DNA of 64,000 bases from Nicotiana tabacum (lineage: Eukaryota > Streptophyta > Magnoliopsida > Solanales > Solanaceae), in the NCBI RefSeq assembly GCF_000715075.1, contig NC_134085.1, positions 135,050,060-135,114,059 of the forward strand, in the 5' to 3' direction. This document shows, one piece after another, positions 1 through 10,516 of this stretch (its first letter is position 1; every line of letters begins with the position of its first letter). The position numbers and the translations under genes are program-made. Below the pieces are notes generated by a model. It was not told the DNA's origin. It saw nothing but the letters and a program-made list of their open reading frames with translations, and did not search any database.

Positions 1-613
1 CATCAAAATCTTTCTTGGTGAGGAAGCACCACACCAATAGAGCCCGTAGGTGGTTCACATCTGTCGTGTTGCCCGTGGGCAATAACCGGCTGCAAATAAT
101 GGTGAACCAGCACTTAGCCTCATGTGTGAACGACTTGGAGTGAAGGGTAATGTTTTCCTGTATCCAGATTGGTCGACCCCCTGCGCAGATTGTCTCAATC
201 ATAGTGTCCCAAGTGACCCCTTGGGCGTCGTGGTAATGATTAATGTTACCAGTGAACTGGGGCAGCTGCAAGACCTGGCGAATCTTCAGAATTGAGGCAT
301 CTACCACCCTACCCCGCACAATCATAGACCGACACAAATTTTCCGAGCAGTTCGCGTAGAACTCCCGGACTATCATCGGGTTTGCCGTCTTAGGTTCATC
401 AAACAAGAATTCCATCTCTCTCCGTCTGATTTCCTCATACATGTCTGCTTTTTCCATACAGAGGGCAGCCCTATCAACAGGAATCTCAGGGATAAAGCTT
501 TTGGTGGCCTTAGCATGAAACGCATCCTCTGCCTCCTGTGACTGGAACCTGGTGGCATCATATATTGGAATTTGGGAAGAGCTGGCCGAGCTCTTTCGCT
601 GTTTTCGGGCCAT
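1..613 (-). CDS. Env-position ORF of element X (plant transposon-type domain), runs off the window
   Basis: The minus strand is open from an ATG at 611-613 to the first base of the window, 204 codons without a stop. The product starts MARKQRKSSASSS, a basic and serine-rich start, followed by a mixed alpha-helical stretch with conserved-looking Trp, Cys and Pro positions (for example HDAQGVTWDTMIETICAGG). It has the same strand as gag-pol and lies after the integrase, where Athila elements carry an additional env-like ORF. By memory it resembles the domain annotated as putative plant transposon protein in Solanaceae; I could not check this. No signal peptide or membrane segment is visible in this part. 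It is unusually intact compared with the damaged pol genes of the same element. Confidence 0.65.
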   Translation of the reverse strand, partial: MARKQRKSSASSSQIPIYDATRFQSQEAEDAFHAKATKSFIPEIPVDRAALCMEKADMYEEIRRREMEFLFDEPKTANPMIVREFYANCSENLCRSMIVRGRVVDASILKIRQVLQLPQFTGNINHYHDAQGVTWDTMIETICAGGRPIWIQENITLHSKSFTHEAKCWFTIICSRLLPTGNTTDVNHLRALLVWCFLTKKDFD

Positions 614-1402
614 ATTACCTGCAGACAATTCAGGGTAACAATCAGATGCATCCTAACATGTGTCAGTCGGATGGGTACTCAGACTTCGCCACCCGATGGC
701 ACCACACAGTTTCCTTTTGTTAAACAATGCCAGTCTACCCAATTAGTAAGGTGCCCAAAGTTGACAACCTCCACTATTGCCCTCACACCACTATTAATTC
801 TACAATTCCGCCATATAATACCCCACACAATCTCTCACAAGTGAATCATGTCAAATGCTACCACCACCACAAACGAAGAAGGGCACAAAGTGCTCCAAAA
901 TTTTACAACACACCCCCAATTTTCGGCCATTTAGACCCCTCTACCAAGCTTTACCCTAAAAAATTTGCTTAGTCCTCCAAAACTTCTAAAAATCGCCCCC
1001 AAGTTAAGCACAATGAAAATCCAACCATTTAAACATCAATCATGGCCAAAAGAAGCAAATAATGGATAAAAGGAAAGAAAAGAAAGAAAAAAAAATTACT
1101 CTAAAATACTACACTAAGTTATGTAAAAGAAAGAGAAAAGAATAGAGAAGCTTACCTTGAGAAGGAATAGAAGAGATAGGTTGTGGAGAGAGAGAGATGG
1201 ATAAGAAAGGAGGGGCAACAATGGGGTTTGAGGGATGGGAGATGGTGTGAAAGAGAGAAGAGAAGGAGAATGGGATGGGGAATGTGGGTGGTTTGAAGAA
1301 AAGAAGGGTTTGGGGGAATAGTGGGGGGGGGGGTTAGGGTTATTAAAAAAAAGAGGGGAAGAAAATAAAAAAAAGGAAAAAAAAATCTGCACTTACCTGG
1401 CT
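614..1402. other. Non-coding spacer of element X with purine-rich tracts
   Basis: This lies between the env-position ORF and the GC-rich repeat block. It holds A-rich and AG-rich tracts (about 1070-1400) and a G run near 1322-1332. Open frames here are low complexity on both strands. No gene is seen. Confidence 0.6.
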
Positions 1403-1600
1403 CGCGCTGGTCTGCCGCGGTCTTACCGCGGTTACGCTGGGACCGCGGTAGACCCCTTTCAGAGGGTGTATTTGACCGCGGTTACGCTGGGACCGCGGTA
1501 GACCCCTTTCAGAGGGTGTATTTGACCGCGGTCCTACCATGGTTACGCTGGGAACGTGGTAGACTTCTTTTAGAGGAGGTCCTTGACCGCGGTCTGGGCA
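1403..1600 (-). repeat. GC-rich palindromic tandem repeat (50-bp period) in element X
   Basis: Units built on ACCGCGGT are repeated. Two exact 50-bp copies start at 1431 and 1481, followed by a diverged third. Each unit contains CCGCGG palindromes flanking GTTACGCTGGGA. Related units recur in the element's own LTR at 7171-7280. The block stands out against AT-rich surroundings. Confidence 0.85.
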
Positions 1601-1803
1601 TGTTCCTGCTACTTTTTTTTTTCTTTGAAGTTATGCATTACACTTACAACACATTCGTGGGTTGCCTCCCATGCAGTGCCTTATTTAACATCGCGGCAAG
1701 ACGTAGATGAGCGCATTTAAGTCTCGCTCGACCTCTGTGGTTCAGTCAGGTGTAGCTCAGACACTTCCTTTGGTTTGATCATGCCCACATATAGTTTCAA
1801 TCT

Positions 1804-4001
1804 CTACCCATTGACTCTAAATGTACGAGAGTCTTTCTCTGTGGCAATCTCGATAGCACCTGAAGGGAAAACTTCGACCACTCTAAATGGTCCAGACCAT
1901 CGTGACCTGAGTTTACCCGGAAATAGCCTTAATCGTGAGTTATAAAGCAACACCATATCTCCAGGATTGAAATTTCGCTCCACAATGTTCTTGTCGTGCA
2001 ACCTCTTCATTCTTTCCTTTTACAACCTTGTGCTCTCAAAAGCAAGATGTCTGAACTCGTCAAGCTCATGCAATTCCGTGATCCTCGTTATGCCCGCAGC
2101 CTCAATGTCTAGATTCAATTGTTTTAGTGCCCACCACGCTCTATGTTCAAGTTCCACTGGCAAATGGCAGGCCTTCTTGAATACCAACTTATATGGTGAC
2201 ATACCAATCGGTATTTTAAAAGCAGTTCTATAGGCCCAGAGTGCATCATATAACTTTTTCGCCCAATCAGTTCTTGTGGCATTCATAGTCTTGGTTAGCA
2301 CACTCTTTATCTCTCTGTTGGACACTTCAACCTGCCTACCAGTTTGCGGGTGATAAGGGGTAGCCACCTTGTGGCGTACATCATACTTTGCAAGCAACTT
2401 CTCGAAAGCTCTATTACAGAAGTGAGTGCCTCTGTCACTGATAATCGCTCTTGGTGTCCCAAATCTGGTGAATATGTTCTTCTTCAAAAACCCCACCACC
2501 ACTCTTGCATCATTAGTGGGAAACGCTGCAGCTTCTACCCATTTGGACACGTAATCCACAACAACAAGTATGTACTTATTGTCATAGGAGCTGACGAAGG
2601 GACTCATAAAGTCAATCCCCCAGACATCAAACACTTCCACCTCTTGAATTGGGTTCATGGGCATCTCATGGCGACGGGAAATATTCCCGATCCGCTGACA
2701 TTCATTGCAGTCCTTCACCCATTGGTGCGCATCTTTAAACACTGTTGGCCAAAAGAATCTGGCCTCAAGCACTTTCGCAGCTGTCCTGACCCCTCCAAAA
2801 TGTCCTCCATAAGCCGATGCATGACAAGCCTGCAAAACAGAAGATTGTTCTATCTCAGGGGCACACCTCCGGATCATATTGTCAACACAAATTCTAAACA
2901 GGTAAGGCTCATCCCAATAATACATGCGGCAGTCACGATAAAACTTTTTCTTTTGTACAGATGAAAGGTCATAGGGAACTATACCGCAGGCTAGGTAATT
3001 TGCAAAATCTACATACCATGGCGCTTTCTCAAGATTAGTAGCGAGCAGCTGCTCGTCTGGAAAGGTTTCCAGAATATCTTCAACCTCAACTGCATTTTCA
3101 GCTCCCTTAAGTCGTGATAGATGATCAGCGACTTGGTTCTCTGTGCCCTTACGGTCACAAATTTCAAGGTCGAATTCTTGCAGCAGCAACACCCAACGAA
3201 TCAGGCGCGACTTAGACTCCTTCTTCTCAATCAAGTACCTGAGAGCTGCATGATCAGTGTATACAATTACCTTAGAACCAATCAGATATAATCTGAACTT
3301 GTCGAAAGCAAACACCACAGCCAACATCTCCTTCTCAGTCACAGTATAGTTCAGCTGGGCTCCACTCAGCATTCTACTAGCATTGTAGATTGGATGCATC
3401 AGCTTGTCCTTCCGTTGTCCCAGCACCGCCCCCAGTGCGTAGTCACTGGCATCACACATGAGTTCGAATGGTTGCTCCCAATTGGGGGCAACAATGATAG
3501 GTGCTGTGACCAATCTCTTTTTCAGCTCCTCGAATGCTACCCTGCAATCATCAGAAAACAAGAAAGGGTGATCTTTTTCTAATAACTTACAGAGAGGGTT
3601 GGCAATTTTTGAGAAGTCTTTTATGAATCTCCGGTAGAAACCGGCATGCCTAAGGAAGCTTCTGATTGCTTTGACTGAAGTTGGAGGAGGTAGCTTTGCT
3701 ATTACATCCACTTTAGCACGATCCACCTCAATCCTTTGCTTGACACCCGGTACCCCAAGACTATGCCTTCTTGTACCATGAAGTGGCACTTCTCCCAGTT
3801 CAGAACCAAGTTAGTCTCGATACACCGTTTCAGCACACGCGTCAGATTTATCAGGCACTCATCAAATGAATTCCCCACCACTGAGAAGTCATCCATGAAC
3901 ACCTCCATTATGTCCTCTACCATGTCAGTGAATATGGCCATCATGCACCGTCGGAATGTGGCGGGTGTGTTGCATAGGCCAAAGGACATCCTCCGAAAGA
4001 T
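1804..4001 (-). pseudogene. Pol of element X: partial RT, RNase H, integrase
   Basis: The segment encodes the second half of reverse transcriptase (FMDD box near 3895), RNase H ([23 protein letters not shown]) and an integrase. The integrase shows a zinc-binding part (CNECQR) and a DDE core: [17 protein letters not shown] and the glutamate in [13 protein letters not shown]-terminal GPFRVVEV-type tail ends at 1804. The pol frame is broken by a one-base-type shift near 3740, where RT passes into a second frame, and by a TAA stop at 2020-2022 just before the tail. The first half of RT is deleted (see finding). It should not make a functional polymerase. Confidence 0.9.
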
Positions 4002-5022
4002 TGATACTGGCCCCTAGATCACACAGTGCTTTAACATAAGCAAAATTACCAATAGTGCATGGAATTGTAAAGCTCCCTAGGTCAGACAGCTTTTCTGCAA
4101 TTGGTCTAGTCACCACTGCACTACATGTGTGAGTAAGAGTAACTGTGGCCAAGTCTTGGAAATCAAACTTTCGGGACATCAAGTCCTTCATCATTTTTGC
4201 ATACCCAGGCATCTCCTTCAAAGCTTCAATCAATGGTATGTTTACCTGGATTTGTTTCAGTATTTCGAAGAACTTCTTGTATTGTTCCTCCTTTTGATAC
4301 TTAGCCAGCCTCTGAGGGAAAGGTGCATGAGGTCTCTTCTTCCCAATCAACTGGGATTGATCCTTATCAGCTGCTACATCAACTACTGGTTCCTGGACTG
4401 TCTCAGCTTCTTTCTTGGTCGCATTCTGAATGCTATTATCTTCCTGGGCAGGCTGAACTGACATCTCCGTCAGTTTCGTTGACTCATCCAGCTCAATGGG
4501 TACTGGTATAAGTGTCTCAGCTTGTCTAATTTCTCGAGCCCTCTCTTGATCTACATCTAGATCTCTGCCATTACGTAGACTTACAGCCATCAGCTGCTTT
4601 GGGCCTTGATCTTTTGGATTTATTTGGGTGTCTGCAGGTAGTGTCCCATGAGGACGATTGTTCAGAGACATAGAAATTTGGCCCACCTGCACTTCAATAT
4701 TCTTGATTGTTGCATCATGTGCATCCACTCTCTCATTAATCTTTGCATTAGACCTAATAACCTGCTGCATCATTGCCTCAAGTCTAGCAAACCCATCTTC
4801 CTGCCTTCCACCATGCTGCTGCTGAGGAGGGTGATACCCCTGCTGCTGATTCTGATTATTATATCCATGTGGCCTTGGGTAAGGTGCCATATTGTTAGGG
4901 GGTCTCATACCTCCCATGTTTCCATTGTTGAACTGTGGATGGACTGGCCTGTATTGCTGATTTTGCTGGCCCCAATTCTGACCACCATGTCTCTGTCCTC
5001 TATAATTAGACACATAATTCAT
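4002..5022 (-). pseudogene. Gag C-terminal part and truncated protease of element X
   Basis: In the same frame as gag, this encodes a Gln/Asn-rich region (near [13 protein letters not shown]), a Lys/Glu-rich linker and the start of an aspartic protease. The protease active-site segment reads LCDLGASIN near 4010-4035. The protein then runs straight into out-of-frame RT sequence because the protease C-terminus and RT N-terminus are missing. A stop separates it from the upstream gag part. The family is recognised from the DLGAS motif, which in Athila-type proteases replaces the usual DTG/DSG. Confidence 0.85.
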
Positions 5023-5058
5023 GTCTTCAGGGTAGTGGTGATGATCATGTTCTACATT

Positions 5059-6075
5059 TCATTGGTTACCGATTGACTGACTAATGCAAGATGCGCACAA
5101 GCCCCTATTGGTAGTATCTACGATGTGTACCTGCTGTTTCTGCCCTGACTCTTCCACCTTTTTGGTGAGTATACTCATCTGTGTCAATAAGATGGACATA
5201 TTTTCAGCCATAGAGTTGGATGGATCTAAGGGCACTGAGTGAACCACTGGAGTGATAGGTGCATTCCTGGTTGTCCATCCCGAATTTTGTGCCATCTTGT
5301 CAAGCAGACTCTGGCCTTCTCTCCATGTTTTGCTCAAAAATGCTCCACCAGCTGAAGCATCAACAATGTTCTTCACGCTATCTCACAATCCCATGTAAAA
5401 CCGTCGCCCCAACATCAGATCTAGAATACCATGGTGCGGGCATATAACCAGCATCCCTTTAAAGCGCTCCCATGTTTCATGCAGTGTCTCCATTGGTTTC
5501 TGTTTAAAACTCAAAATTTCATCAATTTGTTGAGTAGTCTTATTGGGTGGGTGGAACTTGTTATGGAATTGCCTGACTAACTCATCCCAAGTTGTTATAG
5601 AATTTATGGGAAGTGAGTTTAGCCAAGTCTGGTCAGCTCCTGTCACTGAGAATGGAAACAATAACAGCTTGATTGCTTCAGGAGTTACGTTGGGCTGCCT
5701 TTGGGTTTTACAGATAGAGAGGAAGTTCTTCAAGTGCTGCTGAGGATCTTCGACTTGCGACCCCGAAAATAGTCCCTTGTTCTGCAACAAGTGCAGCATG
5801 TTATTCGTAATTTGGAATGACTCAGCCTGTATCTGCGGAACTACAATGGTTGTGGACAGATTTTCAGCTGTGGGTTGTGCCCAGTCATAGAGCGCATCCT
5901 CTAGCACTATTGGTACCGCTGGGTTTTCCTCGTGATCCCCCATGACTGTTTCGACTTGTGCAGTTGTTGGTTGTTGTTTGTTTTTTTGATTAGCCCGATT
6001 CAAGGCCTTGAAAACTTTCTCGGGATCTGATAATGCTTCAAATACTTCACCAGATCTCGATGAGTTTCTAGGCAT
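5059..6075 (-). pseudogene. Gag of element X
   Basis: The likely start is MPRNSSRSGE at 6073-6075, inside a slightly longer open frame. The region matches the retrotransposon gag domain: a helical capsid-like core with LLLFPFSVTGADQTWLNSLP, ITTWDELVRQFHNKF and LSFKQKPMETLHETWERFKG. The frame stops at 5383-5385 and reopens at 5376 in the same frame, so two in-frame stops (5383 and 5059) interrupt one ancestral gag. Gag would form the virus-like particle. The neighbours are the PBS and LTR upstream and the protease downstream, the normal order. Confidence 0.88.
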
Positions 6076-6196
6076 GCACATGTGCAACCAAGTCAACAAA
6101 CGTTAAAATTTCAATGTAAAAATTGGGTATAGAGAAAAATGACTACAATAAGAATTTTTGTACTTCTTTCAATTGTAATTGATAACACCGTTAATT

Positions 6197-6213
6197 CCCC
6201 GGCAACGGCGCCA
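6197..6213 (-). promoter_or_regulatory. Primer binding site of element X (tRNA-Asp)
   Basis: The plus strand reads CCCCGGCAACGGCGCCA, identical to the 3' end of plant tRNA-Asp(GUC) including CCA as I know it. The minus strand is therefore a primer binding site for that tRNA. It sits a few bases inside the LTR edge at 6219. Confidence 0.88.
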
Positions 6214-6218
6214 AAATT

Positions 6219-7427
6219 TGATCACGCCCAACTATGCCTTATAAAAGGACAATGCGGACGTTACAAATATAACTTGAGTATTTATGCCTAGAGTCGAATC
6301 CACAAAGAATTAACCTATCAATTACTTTCGTTGGACTTACTAAATTCTTTAGAATCAACTTCCCCATAGTTGTGAATAACAGTTGATGGTATATTTAATA
6401 ACTAAGATTGAAAGTCAATAAACAGTTGTAAACTAAATAAGCTTAAGTTGTGAACAATAATGAGAAGGTTCTAAGTTAGTGATTTCCCCTATTGATGAAA
6501 TCCCTTCTGTTTATGTTTCATATAGATTTACCAACACATCTCTATCAACCATGAACACTCTTTTTACCGTGAATCTCTCCCGAGTAATCACGACAATTTA
6601 CTAGACGCACTCTCCCGAGATACGCTAGCTGGCTTTGTTTATTATAGTTCACTTTAGATTGCACTCAAGACTTCGTTATCCCTAATCCCGCCTTTAAACT
6701 CGCAGTTATAGATCCCTCTTATACATTGGGAGTGATGTTGTTCAACAATCATCTAAATATGCACTCTCTCCCAAGTTATGCACACTAATTAGGCACATCT
6801 AATTGAGGATCCTGTCAATTAACTACAACAAATACTTAGTTGAACAAATAGAGATTAAACTGGCAAACTATATTAACATAATCAAGAAGTACATCCTTCA
6901 ATAGATTCCATCAAAACCCTAGACAAAGGATTTAGCTACTCATGACAATGGGTAAATAAACTATGAAAATATTCATGATCAAAATTGCAAGAAAAATAAA
7001 GAGAAGAAGTAAATATGATGTTTTGGGTGATCTCTCACACTTGTTTCTCTTGCCAAAGTACTTTCTAAAACATTACATGCCTCCCTTGGACGAATTCTAT
7101 TGTTTAATATAGGGTGTTGGGCTAAACATCCCGTGTTTTGCACTTCAGTCCCTCAATTTTTCGCTTCCTATCGCGGTCCTACCGCGGTTATGCCAGGACC
7201 GCGGCCAACTAGCCTCTCAGAATCCGCAACAGCCTTCTGCCGCGGTCCGACCGCGGTTACGCCGGGACCGCAGCAGTCCATCTCCAGTTCTGGTTTTTGC
7301 TGCCTTAGCGTGGTGCACTTAGCAGATATTGTAAGATTGACCTCTTTTTCTCCGTAATTGATCCCAAAAGTACTTCATAGACTTCTTTTATTGTATATAG
7401 CCTGCAAAGCATGAAAAGCACTAATCA
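6219..7427 (-). mobile_element. 5' LTR of element X
   Basis: The edge next to the PBS starts TGATCACG on the plus strand at 6219. The outer edge is put at 7427 (CACTAATCA), giving matching TGAT...ATCA termini and about 1.2 kb. The outer edge is inferred because the partner LTR is outside the window. The LTR contains CCGCGG palindromic units at 7171-7280. Confidence 0.65.
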
Positions 7428-7520
7428 GAGCATTTTGTTATCACTTTTTACCATAAAAACTATACAAGAAGATGATTCTTTAGGGCCTAATTATAGTCCA
7501 ATTCACCTATTATCACCTAC

Positions 7521-7607
7521 CTCCGTACTCCAATTAGTCTTATACAGTATAATCAAGAGCACAAGGGTCTGCAAAGCTGCCCCTGCTATCATCCCCAACC
7601 AAAGTCC
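7521..7607 (-). pseudogene. MATE exon 6
   Basis: It encodes GLWLGMIAGAALQTLVLL then a YKTNWSTE end, the eleventh or twelfth helix region of MATE proteins. The donor is GAG|GTAGGT at 7520. The expected acceptor in front of GGACTTTGG reads CGG instead of CAG (7608-7610). An upstream AG at about 7622 would add a few residues in another phase. Confidence 0.85.
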
Positions 7608-8830
7608 CCGAAAATGCGTAACTAAATTTATTTTAAAATTCAGGGTTAATGAAGCAATGTGAACATTAAATTGACAAGAACAGATACTTCATCTTCTTCT
7701 CAGCAAGAGGTATTAAAAACTAGTCCAAAAATTATGTCGACAATCAAGCTTTGCTTCATCACATTGGTTTTCATTTGATTCATTTCCTCCAACATAAAGG
7801 CTGCTTTTATATGCCAAAGTTTCTTATTTCGATGATCTTGCCTAAGAAAATTAAAAAATTTAGTTACCTTTGCTTAGGGATGTACAAAGGAAACCGGCAA
7901 ATCGCACCAACCCGATAATCCGAGTCAAATCGAGAAAAAAAACCCGACTATGGTTTGGTTTGATTTGGTTTGGTGTTGGAAAAAAAACCCGACCATAATT
8001 GGTTTGGTTTGGTTTTAACTAAAGAAAGTCAAACCGAAACCAAACCAACCCGACATTACATATATAGAAATTTTAGATATATTTAATATATAAATATACT
8101 TATTGTGATGTAATTTATAAATATTTCTTAAAATTTTTCATAATTTTATCTTTTAAGGTATTATTTCAAGGTTGGACTTAGAACTTTTGTTCCAATAAGT
8201 TTTATAGCTATTGATATTAGTAACATAAATAATGCTAACAAAGCCCAAACTAAAATCAAATCAATACTAATGCTAACAAAAGACATTCAATTCAACATTA
8301 GGAACGACAATGTATTGAGTATCTATTTTTTGTTTTGTAATGATTTAGATAAAAAAAACATAGCCTATTTATTTTTTCTTTAACGTTTACTCCTGTAATT
8401 AATACTCCCTTATTAGTCTACTTATTATAGCATGACTTAGAACTTTTAGATTATGTTTATTTTTATTATGGCTTTTTAATTAACAATATTTATATTACAT
8501 AATTTTATTGTCTTTATCGTTGAATATTTTAGGATAATGCCATGATACATCTCATATTTTGTATTATTTTCTTGAAAAATACCTTATATAGTTATATCTT
8601 ACTAGAATTAAAGAAACATTTTGAGTACAAGTTATATATTTTGTGCTACGAAGATTTTAACGGAAAAAAATCCAAAAAAACCCAAATAATCCGAAAACCC
8701 GAGAAAAATCGAAATTGAAAAACCCGAGTTTTATTGGTTTGGTTTGGTCTTTAGATTTAATAACCCGACACAATTGATTTGATTTGGTAATTGCAAAATT
8801 CGAACCAACCCGAACTATGTATACCTCTAC
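7608..8830 (-). other. MATE intron 5, holding a ~1-kb insertion
   Basis: About 260 bases next to exon 6 look like ordinary AT-rich intron. The rest is the inserted element at 7871-8827. No gene is seen. Confidence 0.75.
7871..8827. mobile_element. Unclassified interspersed element in MATE intron 5
   Basis: It is flanked by TACCTT on both sides (7865-7870 and 8828-8833). Both ends are made of degenerate Trp-codon-like GGTTTGGTTTGG / AACCCGA runs; the middle is AT-rich and non-coding. I see no protein and no clear terminal inverted repeat. Sequences of this type are common in Solanaceae, but I cannot name the family. Confidence 0.6.
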
Positions 8831-8949
8831 CTTGGTTCCCATTTTTGCTACATAACCAAGAACATATCCAAGAGGGAGTCCAAAAAGGTAATAACAACCA
8901 AGATTGATATAAGCCACTAAAGCTTGCCATCCACCTCCAATAGCAACCC
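8831..8949 (-). pseudogene. MATE exon 5
   Basis: It encodes GVAIGGGWQALVAYINLGCYY and GLPLGYVLGYVAKMGTK, a conserved MATE helix pair. The acceptor is TTTGCAG at 8950-8953. The donor AAG|GTAGAGG overlaps the target duplication of the element in intron 5. Phase agrees with exons 4 and 6. Confidence 0.88.
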
Positions 8950-9130
8950 CTGCAAACAAATAATATCGCTAATCTTGGAGTTCTAAAGCAATATACTAAC
9001 AAGACAATAAATAGTTACCATTTAAAAATATTTAAAGAGTATTTGAAAAAAACATGGTGAAAGAAAATTTTGTGCAACTCTCAAAATAGTAGGAGTAATA
9101 AGTTAACATAAAGTGGAACGGGAGGAGTAC

Positions 9131-9369
9131 CTGATATTACCGGCTGAACACTATTAAGAACCATAGTGATTCCTAAAAGGAAAGCAAGACCACCAACAGC
9201 TTCTTGCATATCTTTGCTGCTTGAAAAGATAATGGCCAGATGATTTCTAGCTAGCAGTACAATTACCATGCAAAGTATCCCAATTAGGAAGCACTGCAAC
9301 ACTGCTATATAGACCGAGTATTTCGTAGCTCTTGGATGTCCTTGCCCTAGTTCATTTGAGACTCGCAGG
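9131..9369 (-). pseudogene. MATE exon 4
   Basis: It encodes LRVSNELGQGHPRATKYSV, two hydrophobic helices (FLIGILCMVIVLLA; GGLAFLLGITMVL) and NSVQPVISG, the hallmark of the C-terminal MATE half. The acceptor is CCAACAG and the donor G|GTACTCC. No stop lies within the exon. Confidence 0.9.
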
Positions 9370-9523
9370 CTGTTGGTAGATAAATAAGTAAAAAGAAACA
9401 CAAGAGTATGTGCATCTTTCTGTACATGCTTGCAGTATGATATTTATATATTGTTGTCAACTCCACATTATATGACAAACTCAGAAATTAAGTGCAGGCC
9501 TGTTAACCATTAAGACTTATTAC

Positions 9524-9580
9524 CTCATGGCAGCATTAATTCCAATGAATAGCATGTTCTCCCATCCATTGATGTTCATG
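9524..9580 (-). pseudogene. MATE exon 3 (57-nt exon)
   Basis: A 19-codon exon reading CMNINGWENMLFIGINAAM once joined to its neighbours. It has clean sites: TTTTACAG acceptor at 9581-9582 and AG|GTAATA donor. The motif is highly conserved in plant DTX33/35-type MATE proteins. Confidence 0.88.
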
Positions 9581-10516
9581 CTGTAAAACACAACATTTAA
9601 CAACGGTCAAACATGAACTTGAGAACGAGTCAATAAATGGACGGGGCGTCAAATAGGCGGGTTGAGCCTACTTCGGGTGGGTCAAATTGTACTAAGTCAA
9701 TAAATGGGCTGGTCATTGACCCATCCAAAAGTTACTTGGTCTTAGATCAGCCCCGGCTCAAGGCGAAAGCAACACAAGTAAAGGCTTTAGGCCCCCAACT
9801 TTTTGTGTGCCCCATTTTTTTATTTATTAATAGTAGGTTTTATATTTAAAAAAATCAACAATATTCAATTTTAAGGTAAAATTACAAGATTTGTATGAAA
9901 ATAAAAATAAATTATTTAGCCATGCGATTGATTAGCTCTATTGTAACTTATAAACAAAATATTAGAAGAAATTGATTATAAAATACTATTCACAATTTTG
10001 CATTTCAAAAAGTTTAAAAAATAAACTTTAAATAAAAATATATATGAATTTCTTTTTTAAAAAAAACTTAAAGGCCTCTTAATAAACTTTTGCTTTAGGC
10101 CACCAACTTTGTTAAGCCGCCACTAACTGAGATGGACTGTGTCAAAATGGACTAAAATTTGGGTCATATAGCCTAACCCGGCCAATTTTTACCAAGTTTT
10201 AATTAATATGTGTTGTTTTCTTATGAATTGTTTAATTACTAAATAAGACTTTTTTCTTTTATTTGGTCATATATATATAACATATCAAACAAAAAAACTT
10301 TCTATTTTGGCAAAGTTATTCATGAATCAATTTGAACTAAAAATCAGTCCAACTTTAAATGAGTTAAGATGAGTTGGGTCAAGATGAGATGACTTTAGTA
10401 AATGGGCGGGTTCAACCTTTGGGGATCATTTGGGCTTGGGCCAAATTTGAGAGTCGTGCGTAGTAGGATGATTAATGTGATGGAACAGCACGTTAGTAGA
10501 GTGTAACATTACTCAC
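9581..10516 (-). other. MATE intron 2 with degenerate repeat insertion
   Basis: The intron contains a diverged repeat at about 9620-10460 bounded by similar GGGCGGGTT / TGGGTCAA phrases. Inside it lies a second unit bounded by direct copies of CTTTAGGCC...CCAACTTT (about 9780 and 10090). It is AT-rich and non-coding. Exact edges cannot be fixed. Confidence 0.5.

Larger units (their letters stand above)
1..7427 (-). mobile_element. Element X: Athila-type Ty3/gypsy LTR retrotransposon, 3' end outside the window
   Basis: In minus-strand order the element shows a 5' LTR, a PBS, gag, protease, a truncated reverse transcriptase, RNase H, integrase and an ORF in the env position. The 3' LTR is not in the window. 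The RT motif [10 protein letters not shown] with the FMDD catalytic box and the tRNA-Asp PBS are typical of the Athila lineage. The high-coordinate end lies in the last visible intron of the MATE gene. Coding capacity is lost through an internal deletion, a frameshift and in-frame stops. The family call is strong; the LTR outer edge is inferred. Confidence 0.85.

Noticed and set aside
1114..1392. Ser/Pro/Leu-rich open frame on the minus strand of element X
   Set aside because: Low-complexity translation of AG-rich spacer; no similarity to a known domain.
2344..2964. 206-codon open frame on the plus strand
   Set aside because: It lies opposite the integrase of element X and shows no domain; it is a shadow of the coding strand.
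6197..6213. Possible tRNA gene (match to the 3' end of tRNA-Asp)
   Set aside because: Only the last 17 bases match; no anticodon or D arm. It is the retrotransposon primer binding site.
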